This document shows positions 27,346 to 35,212 of a DNA stretch of 64,000 bases, one piece after another. Source of the DNA: Bordetella ansorpii (GTDB lineage Bacteria > Pseudomonadota > Gammaproteobacteria > Burkholderiales > Burkholderiaceae_B); NCBI RefSeq assembly GCF_900078705.1, contig NZ_FKIF01000010.1, positions 310,001-374,000 of the forward strand. The letters are read 5' to 3'. The position numbers and the translations under genes are program-made. The notes below the pieces were generated by a model that saw only the letters and a program-made list of their open reading frames with translations, was not told the DNA's origin and searched no databases. Numbering within the stretch: position 1 is the first letter of the stretch; each line of letters starts with the position of its first letter.

Positions 27346-29151
27346 TCAGGCGTCGTCCGCCACGCGCGACGACTCCTGCTGGCGTGCCCACAATCCCGCA
27401 TAGACGCCGCCCTGCGCCAGCAGGTCGTGGTGCCTGCCGCGTTCGACGATGCGCCCGTCGCCCATGACCAGGATCTCGTCGGCATCGGCGATGGTGGACA
27501 GGCGGTGGGCGATGATCAGCGTGGTTCGGCCTCTGCTGACTTCGCGCAGGTTGGCCTGGATCTCGCGCTCGGTGTGGGTGTCCAGGGCGCTGGTCGCCTC
27601 GTCGAACAGGAAGATCGCCGGGTTCTTCAGGATGGTGCGGGCAATGGCCACGCGCTGTTTTTCGCCGCCCGACAGCTTCAGGCCGCGTTCGCCCACCACC
27701 GTGCGGTAGCCGTCCGGCATGGACAGGATGTGCGCGTGGATGTGCGCCAGGCGCGCGGCCTCCTCGATGTCCGCGTCGGTGGCGCCGGGACGGCCATAGC
27801 CGATGTTGTAGTGGATGGTGTCGTTGAACAGCACGGTGTCCTGCGGCACCACGCCGATGGCCGCGCGCACGCTGGACTGCGTGACCTGGCGGATGTCCTG
27901 GCCATCGATCAGGATGGCGCCCGAGTCCACGTCGTAGAAGCGGAACACCAGGCGCGCCAGCGTGGATTTGCCCGCGCCGGAGGCGCCCACCACGGCCACG
28001 GTCCTGCCGGCCGGCACGCTGAAGCTGACGCCCTTCAGGATGGGACGGCGCGGGTCGTAGCCGAAATGCACGTCGCGGAACTCCAGCGCGGCGCCGTCCG
28101 CCTTCAGGGGCCGCGCGCCGGGGGCATCGGCCACTTCACGCTGTTGGCCCAGCAGCGTGAACATGCTTTCCATGTCGACCAGCGCCTGCTTGATCTCCCG
28201 GTAGATGAAGCCGAAGAAGTTCAGCGGCTGGTACAGCTGCAGCAGGTAGGTATTGACCAGCACGAAGTCGCCCAGCGTGTGCCGGCCATCGGCGATGCCC
28301 TGGGCGGCCATCGCCATCACCACGGTCAGGCCGATCGAGATGATGAGCGCCTGGCCGACGTTCAGGATGGACAGGCTGACCTGGCTGCGCACGGCGGCGC
28401 GTTCGTAGCGCTGCAGCGAGGCGTCGAAGCGGGCGGCTTCGTGGGCTTCGTTGCCGAAGTACTTCACGGTCTCGTAGTTCAGCAGGCTCTCGATGGCCTT
28501 GGTGTTGGCCTCGGAGTCGGTGTCGTTCATCTGGCGGCGGAACTTGGTGCGCCATTCGGTCACCGCCAGCGTGTAGGCCAGGTACAGCGTGACCGTGCCG
28601 GCGGTCGCCAGGGCCAGCCAGATGTCGAACATGCGCCACAGGATCACGCAGACCAGCGCGATCTGGAAAAAAGTGGGCAGGATGCTGAACAGGAGGTAGG
28701 ACAGCAGCGTCTGGATGCCCTTGGTGCCGCGTTCGATGGCGCGCGTCAGGCCGCCCGTCTGGCGCGCCAGGTGAAAGCGCAGCGCCAGCGCATGCAGGTG
28801 CTGGAAAACCTGCAGCGCCACCGCACGGATGGCGTGCTGGCCGACCTTGGCGAAGATGGCATCGCGCAATTCGGAGAACAGCAGGGACAGCACCCGGGCC
28901 GCGCCATAGCCCAGGATGATGCCCAGCGGCACCGTGACCAGCCCGTTGGGCTGCGGCCCGCCCAGGTGGTCGACCGCGTGCTTGTACAGGATGGGCACGT
29001 AGACCTGGGCGATCTGCGCGGCCAGCAGGGCGAGCACGGCCGCCACGACGCGCCAGCGCAGGTCTTTGCGGCCCTTGGGCCACAGATAGGGCAGCAGGGG
29101 TTTCAGGGTGGCGAGGCGGCCCTGCGGGGCGGGATTGTCGGATTTGCTCAT
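27346..29151 (-). CDS. Atm1/ABCB7-type ABC transporter (fused permease-ATPase)
   Basis: 601 residues: six membrane helices (to ~residue 310) then the ATPase. The stretch AIESLLNYETVKYFGNEAHE (~residue 225-245, in outline) is diagnostic of the Atm1 branch that exports glutathione-bound sulfur or metal species. Walker A is GASGAGKST (~378), signature LSGGEKQR, Walker B IFLFDEATSALD, switch His in IIAHRLST. The start MSKSDNP was chosen; 15 upstream codons have no support. Divergent from the aldo/keto reductase. Role inferred: glutathione-complex or heavy-metal export. Confidence 0.92.
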   Translation of the reverse strand: MSKSDNPAPQGRLATLKPLLPYLWPKGRKDLRWRVVAAVLALLAAQIAQVYVPILYKHAVDHLGGPQPNGLVTVPLGIILGYGAARVLSLLFSELRDAIFAKVGQHAIRAVALQVFQHLHALALRFHLARQTGGLTRAIERGTKGIQTLLSYLLFSILPTFFQIALVCVILWRMFDIWLALATAGTVTLYLAYTLAVTEWRTKFRRQMNDTDSEANTKAIESLLNYETVKYFGNEAHEAARFDASLQRYERAAVRSQVSLSILNVGQALIISIGLTVVMAMAAQGIADGRHTLGDFVLVNTYLLQLYQPLNFFGFIYREIKQALVDMESMFTLLGQQREVADAPGARPLKADGAALEFRDVHFGYDPRRPILKGVSFSVPAGRTVAVVGASGAGKSTLARLVFRFYDVDSGAILIDGQDIRQVTQSSVRAAIGVVPQDTVLFNDTIHYNIGYGRPGATDADIEEAARLAHIHAHILSMPDGYRTVVGERGLKLSGGEKQRVAIARTILKNPAIFLFDEATSALDTHTEREIQANLREVSRGRTTLIIAHRLSTIADADEILVMGDGRIVERGRHHDLLAQGGVYAGLWARQQESSRVADDA

Positions 29152-29365
29152 GACTGTTTCAAGGGGCGTGACAAGCCCGTGAGGCCGATGCGGCACGCAT
29201 TATGCTATACAGGCCTGTCATCCTGCCGGATAGCGCCATCATGCGATGACGCCGTCCCGCATGGCATTCATCAGACTCTCGCGCAGAACGTCCGGGCCGG
29301 CAATAAGCGCTCTTGCGGCCCTGGCGCCGTTCTTGGTGCGGCAACACGATTTTCAGGGAGGTTGT

Positions 29366-30190
29366 ATGGCGCAAGTCCCCGTATTCAAGTTGAACGATGG
29401 CAATGCGATGCCCCAGTTGGGGTTCGGCGTCTGGCAGGTTCCGAACGACCAGGCCAGCGCGGCTGTCCAGGAGGCCCTGGCGGCGGGCTACCGCTCGATC
29501 GACACCGCGGCCATCTACGGCAACGAACCGGGCGTGGGCGAGGGGCTGCGCGCGGCGCGCGTGGGCCGCAAAGACCTGTTCGTCACCACCAAGCTGTGGA
29601 ACGACAAGCACGGCTACGACGATGCCCAGCGCGCGATGGACGAAAGCCTGCAGAAGCTCGGCCTGGCTTACGTCGACTTGTACCTGATCCACTGGCCCGT
29701 GGCCGGCAGCGACCGTTTCGTCGATGCCTGGCGCGCCATGGTGGCCATGAAGGAAGACGGGCGTGCGCGTTCGATCGGCGTATCCAATTTCACGCAGGCG
29801 GCTCTGCAACGCCTGATCGACGAAACCGGCGTGGTGCCCGCCGTGAACCAGATCGAGCTGCATCCTGGCTTCACCCAGCGCGAACTGCGCGCCTTCCATG
29901 CCGAACACGGCATCGCCACCGAGTCCTGGAGCCCGCTGGGCCAGGGCGGCGCGCTGCACGACGAGACCATCGCCGGCATCGCCCGCAAGCATGGCAAGAC
30001 GCCCGCCCAGGTCACGCTGCGATGGCACATCCAGAACGGCCTGATCGCGATTCCCAAGTCGGTGACGCCGGAACGCATCCGCGCCAATCTCGACGTCTTC
30101 GGTTTCGAGCTGTCGGCCGACGAGATGGCCGCCATCGACGGCATTCCGGACAGCGGCCGCCTTGGGCCGGATCCGGAAAGCTTCAAGTAA
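29366..30190 (+). CDS. Aldo/keto reductase (DkgA-like)
   Basis: 274 residues, TIM barrel. The family signatures are all present: MPQLGFGVWQV, GYRSIDTAAIYGNEPGVGEGL (with catalytic Asp and Tyr), the Lys in TTKLW, and the active-site His in YLIHWPVAG. The C-terminal IPKSVTPERIRANLDVF binds NADPH. Most similar in pattern to 2,5-diketo-D-gluconate reductases, which in practice reduce many aldehydes such as methylglyoxal. Ribosome site CAGGGAGG precedes the ATG; a terminator follows. Confidence 0.92.
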   Translation: MAQVPVFKLNDGNAMPQLGFGVWQVPNDQASAAVQEALAAGYRSIDTAAIYGNEPGVGEGLRAARVGRKDLFVTTKLWNDKHGYDDAQRAMDESLQKLGLAYVDLYLIHWPVAGSDRFVDAWRAMVAMKEDGRARSIGVSNFTQAALQRLIDETGVVPAVNQIELHPGFTQRELRAFHAEHGIATESWSPLGQGGALHDETIAGIARKHGKTPAQVTLRWHIQNGLIAIPKSVTPERIRANLDVFGFELSADEMAAIDGIPDSGRLGPDPESFK

Positions 30191-30210
30191 GAGGCACCGG
30201 GCCCCAAAGA

Positions 30211-30263
30211 CATCGCCGCCCACGAGACCGCGCAGAGCGGCCCCGTGGGCGGCGATGTGTTCT
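30211..30263 (+). terminator. Terminator of the aldo/keto reductase gene
   Basis: CATCGCCGCCCACG at 30211-30224 pairs perfectly with CGTGGGCGGCGATG at 30244-30257, followed by TGTTCTTT. The 14-bp stem has a 19-nt loop. Confidence 0.7.
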
Positions 30264-30291
30264 TTAAGGCTCGCCGGGCGGTAGGACGGGC

Positions 30292-30486
30292 CTATCCGCG
30301 TTCGCGGCGCACCGGACGCAGCCAGTAGCGGGCGATCACCACCAGCAGCCAGGCCAGCGACAGCCACGAGGCCCAGTGCCAGATGCCGGTGCCCAGCAGG
30401 GCGGCCAGCAGGCCGAAGGTGCTGAGTATGCCCAACAGGATGGGCATGCCCCACACGAACATGAAATGCGAGCGCGTGGCGGTCAT
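30292..30486 (-). CDS. Small two-helix membrane protein linked to PepSY
   Basis: 64 residues with two hydrophobic segments (MFVWGMPILLGILSTFGLL and WLSLAWLLVVIARYW) and a basic end RPVRRERG. It starts inside the stop of the PepSY gene (ATGA), so the two are translationally coupled. Small helpers of this kind accompany PepSY iron-reductase-like proteins. The exact role is unknown. Confidence 0.7.
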   Translation of the reverse strand: MTATRSHFMFVWGMPILLGILSTFGLLAALLGTGIWHWASWLSLAWLLVVIARYWLRPVRRERG

Positions 30487-31658
30487 GCGGGGCTCCGTTG
30501 CGGTTGCGCGGCGGCCTGGTGGCGGCGCACCAGTTCGGCCACGCGGGCATCGGTGGCCTTGCGGCGGGCCAGCCACAGGTACAGGCCGCTGCCCAGCACC
30601 ACGATGGTGATCAGGTCGAGCAGGGCCCAGAGGATCTTCAGGGGCATGCCGGCGTAGTCGCCGAAGTGCAGCGGACGGGAGAGCTCCAGCGCGGTCAGGT
30701 ACCAGGGCATCTGCGCGACCTTGGTCAGGTCGCCGGTGACGGCGTCGACCAGGACCGGGGTGTTCAACTTGGACGTGAGCGGCGTGCTGCCGCGCAGCCA
30801 CACCAGGTAATGATGCGGGCTGCCGTAGGCGTTGCCGGGGAACACGACGCTGGTCAGCTCGCGGCCGGGAACGGCCTTCAGGGCCGTGTCGGCGGCGGCC
30901 TGCGGCGAGGCCAGGTCGGTCGGCACCGGCTTGCCCTGGTAGGGCTCGAGCAGCGGCGGCAGTTCGGATGACTGCCACAGCGCGAACATGGGCGTGGACA
31001 GTTCGTTGATGACGCCCGTGACGCCCACCACCATGCCCCATACCAGCGTGACGATGCCCAGCAGATTGTGCAGGTCCAGCCACTTGATGCGGTTGGAGCG
31101 GTCGGCGCGCACGGTGCCGAAGTCCAGTTTCTTCATGAAGGGGCCGTACAGCACGACGCCCGACACGATGGCCACGACGAACAGCAGGCCCATGAAACCC
31201 AGGAACAGTTCACCGGCCAGGCCCGCGTACAGGTCGGTGTGCAGCGCCAGCATGATGCCCATGAAGCTGAACTTGTCCTCGGCATACAGCGGACCGTCTT
31301 CCAGCACGTCGGCGGTGCGGGCGTCCAACTGGACGGCATGGCCCTGGGCGACGCCGTCGCCCAGCTTGGGCGTCATGCCGACGTAGACTTTCGGATCGTG
31401 GTCGTCCATGTAGACGTAGTCCACGAACTCCTTGGGATACAAGGACTTGGCGCGGGCGACGTAGCTGTCGACGGACGCGTTCGGCGTGCCGGCGGGCAGT
31501 TCCGCGACGGGCTTGCCGTCGCTGAGCAGGTCTTCGATCTCGTGGTGGAAGACCAGCGGCAAGCCGGTGATACAGATGATCAGCAGGAAGAGGGTGCAGA
31601 CCAGGCTGGTCCACTTGTGGACCAGATACCAGGTCTTGATCTTGGAGGCGGTGCTCAT
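30483..31658 (-). CDS. PepSY-associated transmembrane protein (siderophore/iron uptake related)
   Basis: 391 residues with four membrane helices. The N-terminal YLVHKWTSLVCTLFLLIICITGLPLVFHHEIED in outline is the PepSY_TM start; conserved histidines in ALHTDLYAG and WLDLHNLLG could bind haem. Such proteins act in the inner membrane in reduction of Fe(III)-siderophores after TonB-dependent uptake. A Fur-box-like repeat lies 40-55 bp upstream. A receptor gene would be expected beyond, but that position is now occupied by the prophage. Start MSTASKIKTW chosen; the longer form would begin with a basic tail and lacks a ribosome site. Confidence 0.87.
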   Translation of the reverse strand: MSTASKIKTWYLVHKWTSLVCTLFLLIICITGLPLVFHHEIEDLLSDGKPVAELPAGTPNASVDSYVARAKSLYPKEFVDYVYMDDHDPKVYVGMTPKLGDGVAQGHAVQLDARTADVLEDGPLYAEDKFSFMGIMLALHTDLYAGLAGELFLGFMGLLFVVAIVSGVVLYGPFMKKLDFGTVRADRSNRIKWLDLHNLLGIVTLVWGMVVGVTGVINELSTPMFALWQSSELPPLLEPYQGKPVPTDLASPQAAADTALKAVPGRELTSVVFPGNAYGSPHHYLVWLRGSTPLTSKLNTPVLVDAVTGDLTKVAQMPWYLTALELSRPLHFGDYAGMPLKILWALLDLITIVVLGSGLYLWLARRKATDARVAELVRRHQAAAQPQRSPA

Positions 31659-31695
31659 GAGGCGGCCTTGCAGGCGAGGGGCGCGAAAAATAGCA

Positions 31696-31712
31696 AGAAT
31701 AATAGTTATTCT
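31696..31712 (-). promoter_or_regulatory. Fur-box-like operator
   Basis: AGAATAA-TAG-TTATTCT, a perfect 7-bp inverted repeat in an AT-rich patch. This is the AATAAT/TTATT core expected for Fur, 38 bp upstream of the PepSY start. The prophage end lies 101 bp further on. Confidence 0.7.
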
Positions 31713-31812
31713 CAGCCCGGCACGCAAATGCTGACGGAAAGCTGATCGTGCTTTTCGTCAGAGGGCTTCCGGCCTGCCTTCCAGGCTGCTGTGCAAGCCC
31801 TACAGCGGTTGC

Positions 31813-31890
31813 TGAAGCGGCGCGCGATATTTGCGGTACGCGGCGTGAGATAAATGGCCCTGATTTGGGTTTCATTAGAAGAAACGAAAT
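31813..31890. repeat. Phage right terminus with transposase-binding sites
   Basis: TGAAGCGGCGCGCGAT begins the phage. Its first 11 bases, and 14 of the first 15, equal the Mu right end as I recall it. GAGATAAATG at 31847 resembles a second Mu block (ACGATAAATG). GTTTCATTAGAAGAAACGAA (31869-31888) fits the MuA site consensus GTTTCAYTNNAARYRCGAAA with one inserted base. The host base before the end is C31812; the 5-bp target copy would be GTTGC if duplication is as in Mu. Confidence 0.75.
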
Positions 31891-31917
31891 TACAAAACGA
31901 TAAACCTGCGGCTTTTT

Positions 31918-32940
31918 ATGAGCCGCTGGATACATCGCCCGCAAACCCTTACCCCGACCCTCTCCGACGCCCTCGAGCGCTACCAGGCTGAGATATCTCC
32001 TAGAAAAAAAGGCGCAGCCACAGACGCGTCGATTGCGAAACGCTGGCTGGCCACACGGCTGGCCACCCGCCGCCTCAGCTCCATCACGGACACAGAGATC
32101 AGCAGCATCGCTGCCGAGTGGCTCCAGACCCTGGCGCCTGCGACGGTGGTTCGTCGCCTGGCACTGCTCTCCCATCTCTATACGGTGGCCAGGAAGACCT
32201 GGAAACACCGTCAACTCGCCAACCCGGTCCAGTTCGTCGACCGTCCTGCGGTCAACAATGCCCGCGAGCGCCGGCTCTACGACAACATCAGGCTGCGCGG
32301 CGTCCCGGCTGCGGAATGCCCCCGCAGCGAGATCGAGTGGCTGATCCGGGCGACTAGGTCGGCCGAGTTACCCACCATCATGGTGCTGGCCGCAGAGTCC
32401 GGCATGCGACGCTCGGAGCTGGTGGTCGCAGCGCGGCGGGAGCGGATCGACCTGACCCATGGCGTCGTGCACCTGGATGACACCAAGAACGGGGAGCGGC
32501 GCGCCGTTCCGTTAACTCCCTGGGCGCTGGCCTGGCTCAAGCTGTACTTAGTGGGCAAGCCGTCCAGGGGGCGCATCTTCTCGATTTCCCCCTCGGCTGC
32601 CACCCGCGCCTTCGCCCGCGCACGTGATCGAGCCAGGCGCCAGTATGAAGCTCTATGCAGGCGCTATGGCCGCGCGCCGCGACCGGAGTACTTCGTCGAC
32701 CTCCGGCTGCATGATCTGCGACACGAAGCCACGACCAGGCTGGCCGAGGTCTACGACATGCACAAGCTCGCCAAAGTGACGGGGCACAGGGACACGCGCA
32801 TGCTGCTGCGCTACTACCATCCCTCTGGCCGAGACCTGGCCAGAGAGCTGGCGCGCAGCGACCTCGGCCGCCGGCAGCGCGCCCAGTTGTCGGCCGGCAT
32901 CACACCAGCCCTGCTGGCTCAGCGTGCACATTCCAGCTGA
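31918..32940 (+). CDS. Rci-like tyrosine recombinase (tail-fibre shufflon)
   Basis: 340 residues. The catalytic set of tyrosine recombinases is complete: Arg164 (SGMRRSE), Lys190 (DDTKNGERR), His265-x-x-Arg268 (LHDLRHE), His290 (TGHRD) and Tyr299 (LLRYYHP). Blocks LALLSHLYTVARKTW, IDLTHGVVHLDDTKNGE and LHDLRHEATTRLAE closely parallel what I remember of the R64 shufflon recombinase Rci. Transposition is supplied by a DDE transposase, so an integrase is not needed. It sits at the phage right end, the place of gin in Mu, and its last 41 bp overlap the convergent dam gene. It starts 105 bp inside the phage end. Inferred role: inversion at the 12-bp cores at 34442-35731. Confidence 0.85.
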   Translation: MSRWIHRPQTLTPTLSDALERYQAEISPRKKGAATDASIAKRWLATRLATRRLSSITDTEISSIAAEWLQTLAPATVVRRLALLSHLYTVARKTWKHRQLANPVQFVDRPAVNNARERRLYDNIRLRGVPAAECPRSEIEWLIRATRSAELPTIMVLAAESGMRRSELVVAARRERIDLTHGVVHLDDTKNGERRAVPLTPWALAWLKLYLVGKPSRGRIFSISPSAATRAFARARDRARRQYEALCRRYGRAPRPEYFVDLRLHDLRHEATTRLAEVYDMHKLAKVTGHRDTRMLLRYYHPSGRDLARELARSDLGRRQRAQLSAGITPALLAQRAHSS

Positions 32941-33691
32941 AGATCACCAGCTCGCGGCGCGGTGCACCGGCGCCCGCGCCCACGGTGTAGACGATGTCGG
33001 TCGACTCGATTGGGTAGGCGCTGAACAGCTTTCGAATGGCCGGATGATCATTGAGGGTGACGATGGCTTTCCCCTTCAGCTGGCCCAGCACGGCCGCGAG
33101 CAGCTCGTATTGATCCCAGCCGAACTGGACTCCATACCCCTCGGTCTCCCAATACGGCGGGTCCATGAAAAAGAACGTATGCACCCGGTCATAGCGCCGG
33201 ATGCACTCGTTCCACGGCAAGTTTTCTATATAGGCGCTGGCCAGCCTGAGATGGGCGGCCGACAGGTTCTCCTCGATGCGCAGGAGATTCAACCCAGGTG
33301 GTGCGGTGGTGGCCGTGCCATAGGTCTGCCCGTCAACGCGGCCTCCGAACGCACTGTGCTGCAGGTAAAAGAACCGGGCGGCGCGCTGGATGTCCGTCAG
33401 CGTCTGAGACGGCGTCTCCTTGAGCCACTCGAACACCTGACGGCTCGACAACGCCCATTTGAACTGCCGGACGAATTCCTCCAAGTGACACTTGACCACC
33501 CGGTAGAGATTCACCAGTTCGCCGTTGACATCATTCAGCACCTCGGCATCGGCCGGCACCGGCCGCAGAAAGAACATCGCGGCGCCGCCGGCAAACGGCT
33601 CGACGTAGCACTGGTGAGGGGGGAAGTACGGGAGAAGCCGGTCGGCCAGGCGGCGCTTGCCGCCGAGCCAGGGGATGATTGGTGATGCCAT
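32900..33691 (-). CDS. dam: D12-class DNA adenine methyltransferase
   Basis: 263 residues. The N-terminal PWLGGKRRL (7-15) and AdoMet motif EPFAGGAAMFF (31-41) with the catalytic motif DPPY (177-180) define the Dam/MboIA (alpha) class, normally GATC-specific. Mu-like phages often carry a DNA modification gene at this end (mom in Mu), which protects entering DNA from restriction. The ATG at 33691 begins the conserved region; upstream codons of the longer open frame are spurious. Its 3' end overlaps the recombinase gene by 41 bp on the opposite strand. Confidence 0.9.
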   Translation of the reverse strand: MASPIIPWLGGKRRLADRLLPYFPPHQCYVEPFAGGAAMFFLRPVPADAEVLNDVNGELVNLYRVVKCHLEEFVRQFKWALSSRQVFEWLKETPSQTLTDIQRAARFFYLQHSAFGGRVDGQTYGTATTAPPGLNLLRIEENLSAAHLRLASAYIENLPWNECIRRYDRVHTFFFMDPPYWETEGYGVQFGWDQYELLAAVLGQLKGKAIVTLNDHPAIRKLFSAYPIESTDIVYTVGAGAGAPRRELVIFSWNVHAEPAGLV

Positions 33692-33784
33692 TTTGTAAAT
33701 AGGTTTCAAAATGGTAGCCTTGGCGCGCCTGTGCACAGGTGACGCGGCCCTGGCCACGCCCGCAGCTTGTCCTGCTGGTGCGGG

Positions 33785-33814
33785 ACGTGTTCGATGCTCC
33801 AACATCGAACACGT
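33785..33814. terminator. Perfect hairpin between tfa and dam
   Basis: ACGTGTTCGATG, loop CTCCAA, CATCGAACACGT: a 12-bp perfect stem 11 bp past the tfa stop. There is no T-run on the minus strand, so a Rho-independent terminator is doubtful; it may instead separate late transcripts from dam or protect an mRNA 3' end. Confidence 0.5.
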
Positions 33815-33825
33815 CGCCGCGTCTT

Positions 33826-34416
33826 TTATTCGACCGCTGCAGGTTTTTCGGGCCACGTCACGCTGGTGGGGAAGCCAACCTGCTCCGGGACGTCGCGCAG
33901 TGCCTGCAGGTAGTCCAGCACCGTCTGAGGCAACGGAACGGCCGTTGTGACAGAGCGCAGCACCAGGCCGTTGGTAGCGTTCAGCAGTTCGTCGCGCCTC
34001 GCACGGACGGCCCTTGCCTGTGCCGCCAGCTCCGCTGCCTGATCGAGCACCCAGGCCATCGTGCTGGCGTCCCAGCGGTGATTCTCCGTCGGCCGCGGTT
34101 GTGCCGTCAGCCACTCGGGCAACGGGCCGGTGCCAGGGTACATCTGCCCGTCGACTTCTTCGGCGAGGTCGTAGGGCCGACCGTCCGAGGTCACGAACAG
34201 CGGGACAGTACGATAGTCGGCCTCGACCAGCCACTGCCCGGTTCCAGCATTACCGAACGTCGGTTCGTAATCCGGGATGGACGTGTCCCAACGAGCAATC
34301 TGCCCCTCCGGCAGGTTGGGCGGCTCGTCCTGCACGCACATGCCCGGCCGCGGACCTTCGCAGGGCCATGCATGCAAGAGCAACCCGCGCGCGTCGACTT
34401 GATACACCATTTCCAT
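33826..34416 (-). CDS. tfa: Tail fibre assembly protein (Tfa/U-like)
   Basis: 196 residues. The C-terminal half RPTENHRWDASTMAWVLD, then AELAAQARAVRARRDELLNAT and LPQTVLDYLQALRDVPEQ is the Caudo_TAP pattern of fibre assembly chaperones. Start MEMVYQ has AGGAGA seven bases upstream. It sits just beyond the cassette array and 25 bp from core A. One tfa therefore serves all fibre variants, whereas Mu has paired U and U'. Expressed on the late strand together with the fibre. Confidence 0.87.
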   Translation of the reverse strand: MEMVYQVDARGLLLHAWPCEGPRPGMCVQDEPPNLPEGQIARWDTSIPDYEPTFGNAGTGQWLVEADYRTVPLFVTSDGRPYDLAEEVDGQMYPGTGPLPEWLTAQPRPTENHRWDASTMAWVLDQAAELAAQARAVRARRDELLNATNGLVLRSVTTAVPLPQTVLDYLQALRDVPEQVGFPTSVTWPEKPAAVE

Positions 34417-34441
34417 ACACACTCTCCTGTTGTGGGATTGA

Positions 34442-34453
34442 CACTGCAAATGC
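34442..34453 (+). repeat. Recombination core A (CACTGCAAATGC)
   Basis: 12-bp core with left flank GATTGA and right flank GAGATCGCTGG. In the expressed site E the left flank ends TGA as well (TGACACTGCAAATGC in both). It bounds the array on the tfa side. Confidence 0.8.
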
Positions 34454-34661
34454 GAGATCGCTGGGGTCGCGCCAGGCAGATCAGTTCCGCGAGCATCGCC
34501 ACTCGCTGAACGTATCCGGCCAGGTAGCCATAACAGCCCAGGCCGGCTCGGGCTTCTCGGCGCTGGGGCTGCAGTTCCAGGACGCGGGGTTCGTCGTGCC
34601 GAACGGCGGCTCGGAGACTCGCTCGGTTAACACGGCGTACTGCCCGCGGATCCATGTCTGA
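34443..34661 (+). pseudogene. Silent tail-fibre C-terminal cassette A
   Basis: 73 codons beginning TANARSLGSRQADQF and ending NTAYCPRIHV stop, in frame with core A exactly as in the expressed fibre. It has no start or promoter of its own and is opposite in strand to the fibre gene. It is the shortest cassette; the middle part (SGQVAITAQAGSGFSALGL) is unrelated to the other tips while the two ends are conserved. Inversion at A and E would fuse it to the fibre. Confidence 0.8.
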
Positions 34662-34667
34662 CCTCGC

Positions 34668-34679
34668 CACTGCAAATGC
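34668..34679 (+). repeat. Recombination core B (CACTGCAAATGC)
   Basis: Core with flanks ACCTCGC and GCGCGTCCTGGGCAGC. Both flanks are shared with cores C and D, so the repeated unit in B-D is about 35 bp. The preceding cassette's TGA stop is directly adjacent. Confidence 0.85.
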
Positions 34680-34926
34680 GCGCGTCCTGGGCAGCCGGCA
34701 GGCTGAGGCTACTGGCCCGCTAGCGCTGAGAACATATGCGGCCGCTGAAACCGGGTCCAATCTGTCGGTGCTGCGCACCTCCGCGCTGGGGTCGGCCAGC
34801 CTCACCACCAACACCGGCACTGCCGTGAGCAACGGCAGCAACCTGTATCTCGGATTGGCCACCGGCGGTAGCGGTGCTGAGCTGCGGCCGGTAAATACTG
34901 CCTACTACCCGAGAATCCATGCCTGA
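34669..34926 (+). pseudogene. Silent tail-fibre C-terminal cassette B
   Basis: 86 codons: TANARVLGSRQAEATGPLAL, a variable serine/threonine-rich middle, then ELRPVNTAYYPRIHA stop. It continues the fibre frame across core B. An apparent ATG at 34654 comes from the end of cassette A and is not a real start. The tip resembles cassette C most (TGP, NALSYG/TAVSNG, GGAGAELRP). Confidence 0.82.
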
Positions 34927-34935
34927 TGACCTCGC

Positions 34936-34947
34936 CACTGCAAATGC
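34936..34947 (+). repeat. Recombination core C (CACTGCAAATGC)
   Basis: Core with flanks ACCTCGC and GCGCACCCTGGGCAGC, two bases different from B on the right side. It follows the TGATGA stop of cassette B. Confidence 0.85.
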
Positions 34948-35194
34948 GCGCACCCTGGGCAGCCGGCAATCGGCCGCCACAGGCCCCGTCGACGTCACGG
35001 TCTGGACGGCCAACCGTTTCGGCGGGACGCTGAGCGTGCTGTCGCCTCCGCGCCTGGGCGCGGCCGGCCTCATCGAATCCACCGGCAACGCCCTCAGCTA
35101 CGGGACCGACCTGTACGTCGGGCGTGGTGTCGGAGGGGCGGGTGCCGAACTCCGTCCAAACAACGTTGCCTACCATCCGCGCCTCCATGTGTGA
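34937..35194 (+). pseudogene. Silent tail-fibre C-terminal cassette C
   Basis: 86 codons: TANARTLGSRQSAATGPVDV through GGAGAELRPNNVAYHPRLHV stop. Same length as B with conserved ends and a divergent middle (TANRFGGTLSVLSPPRLG). No promoter or ribosome site precedes it. Would be expressed after inversion between C and E, which also turns cassette D to the minus strand behind it. Confidence 0.82.
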
Positions 35195-35200
35195 CCTCGC

Positions 35201-35212
35201 CACTGCAAATGC
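35201..35212 (+). repeat. Recombination core D (CACTGCAAATGC)
   Basis: Core with flanks ACCTCGC and GCGCGTCCTGGGCAGC, identical to B over 35 bp. Inverted relative to site E, 531 bp from outer edge to outer edge. Confidence 0.85.

Noticed and set aside
31918-32940. Prophage integrase with an att site in tRNA-Pro or near 31.8 kb
   Set aside because: The phage has a DDE transposase and Mu-type end. No duplicated tRNA end or att core is seen, and the protein looks like Rci.
33531-33825. Mu com-like zinc-finger gene between tfa and dam
   Set aside because: No frame in this gap has paired CxxC motifs, and the methylase is Dam-like, not Mom-like.
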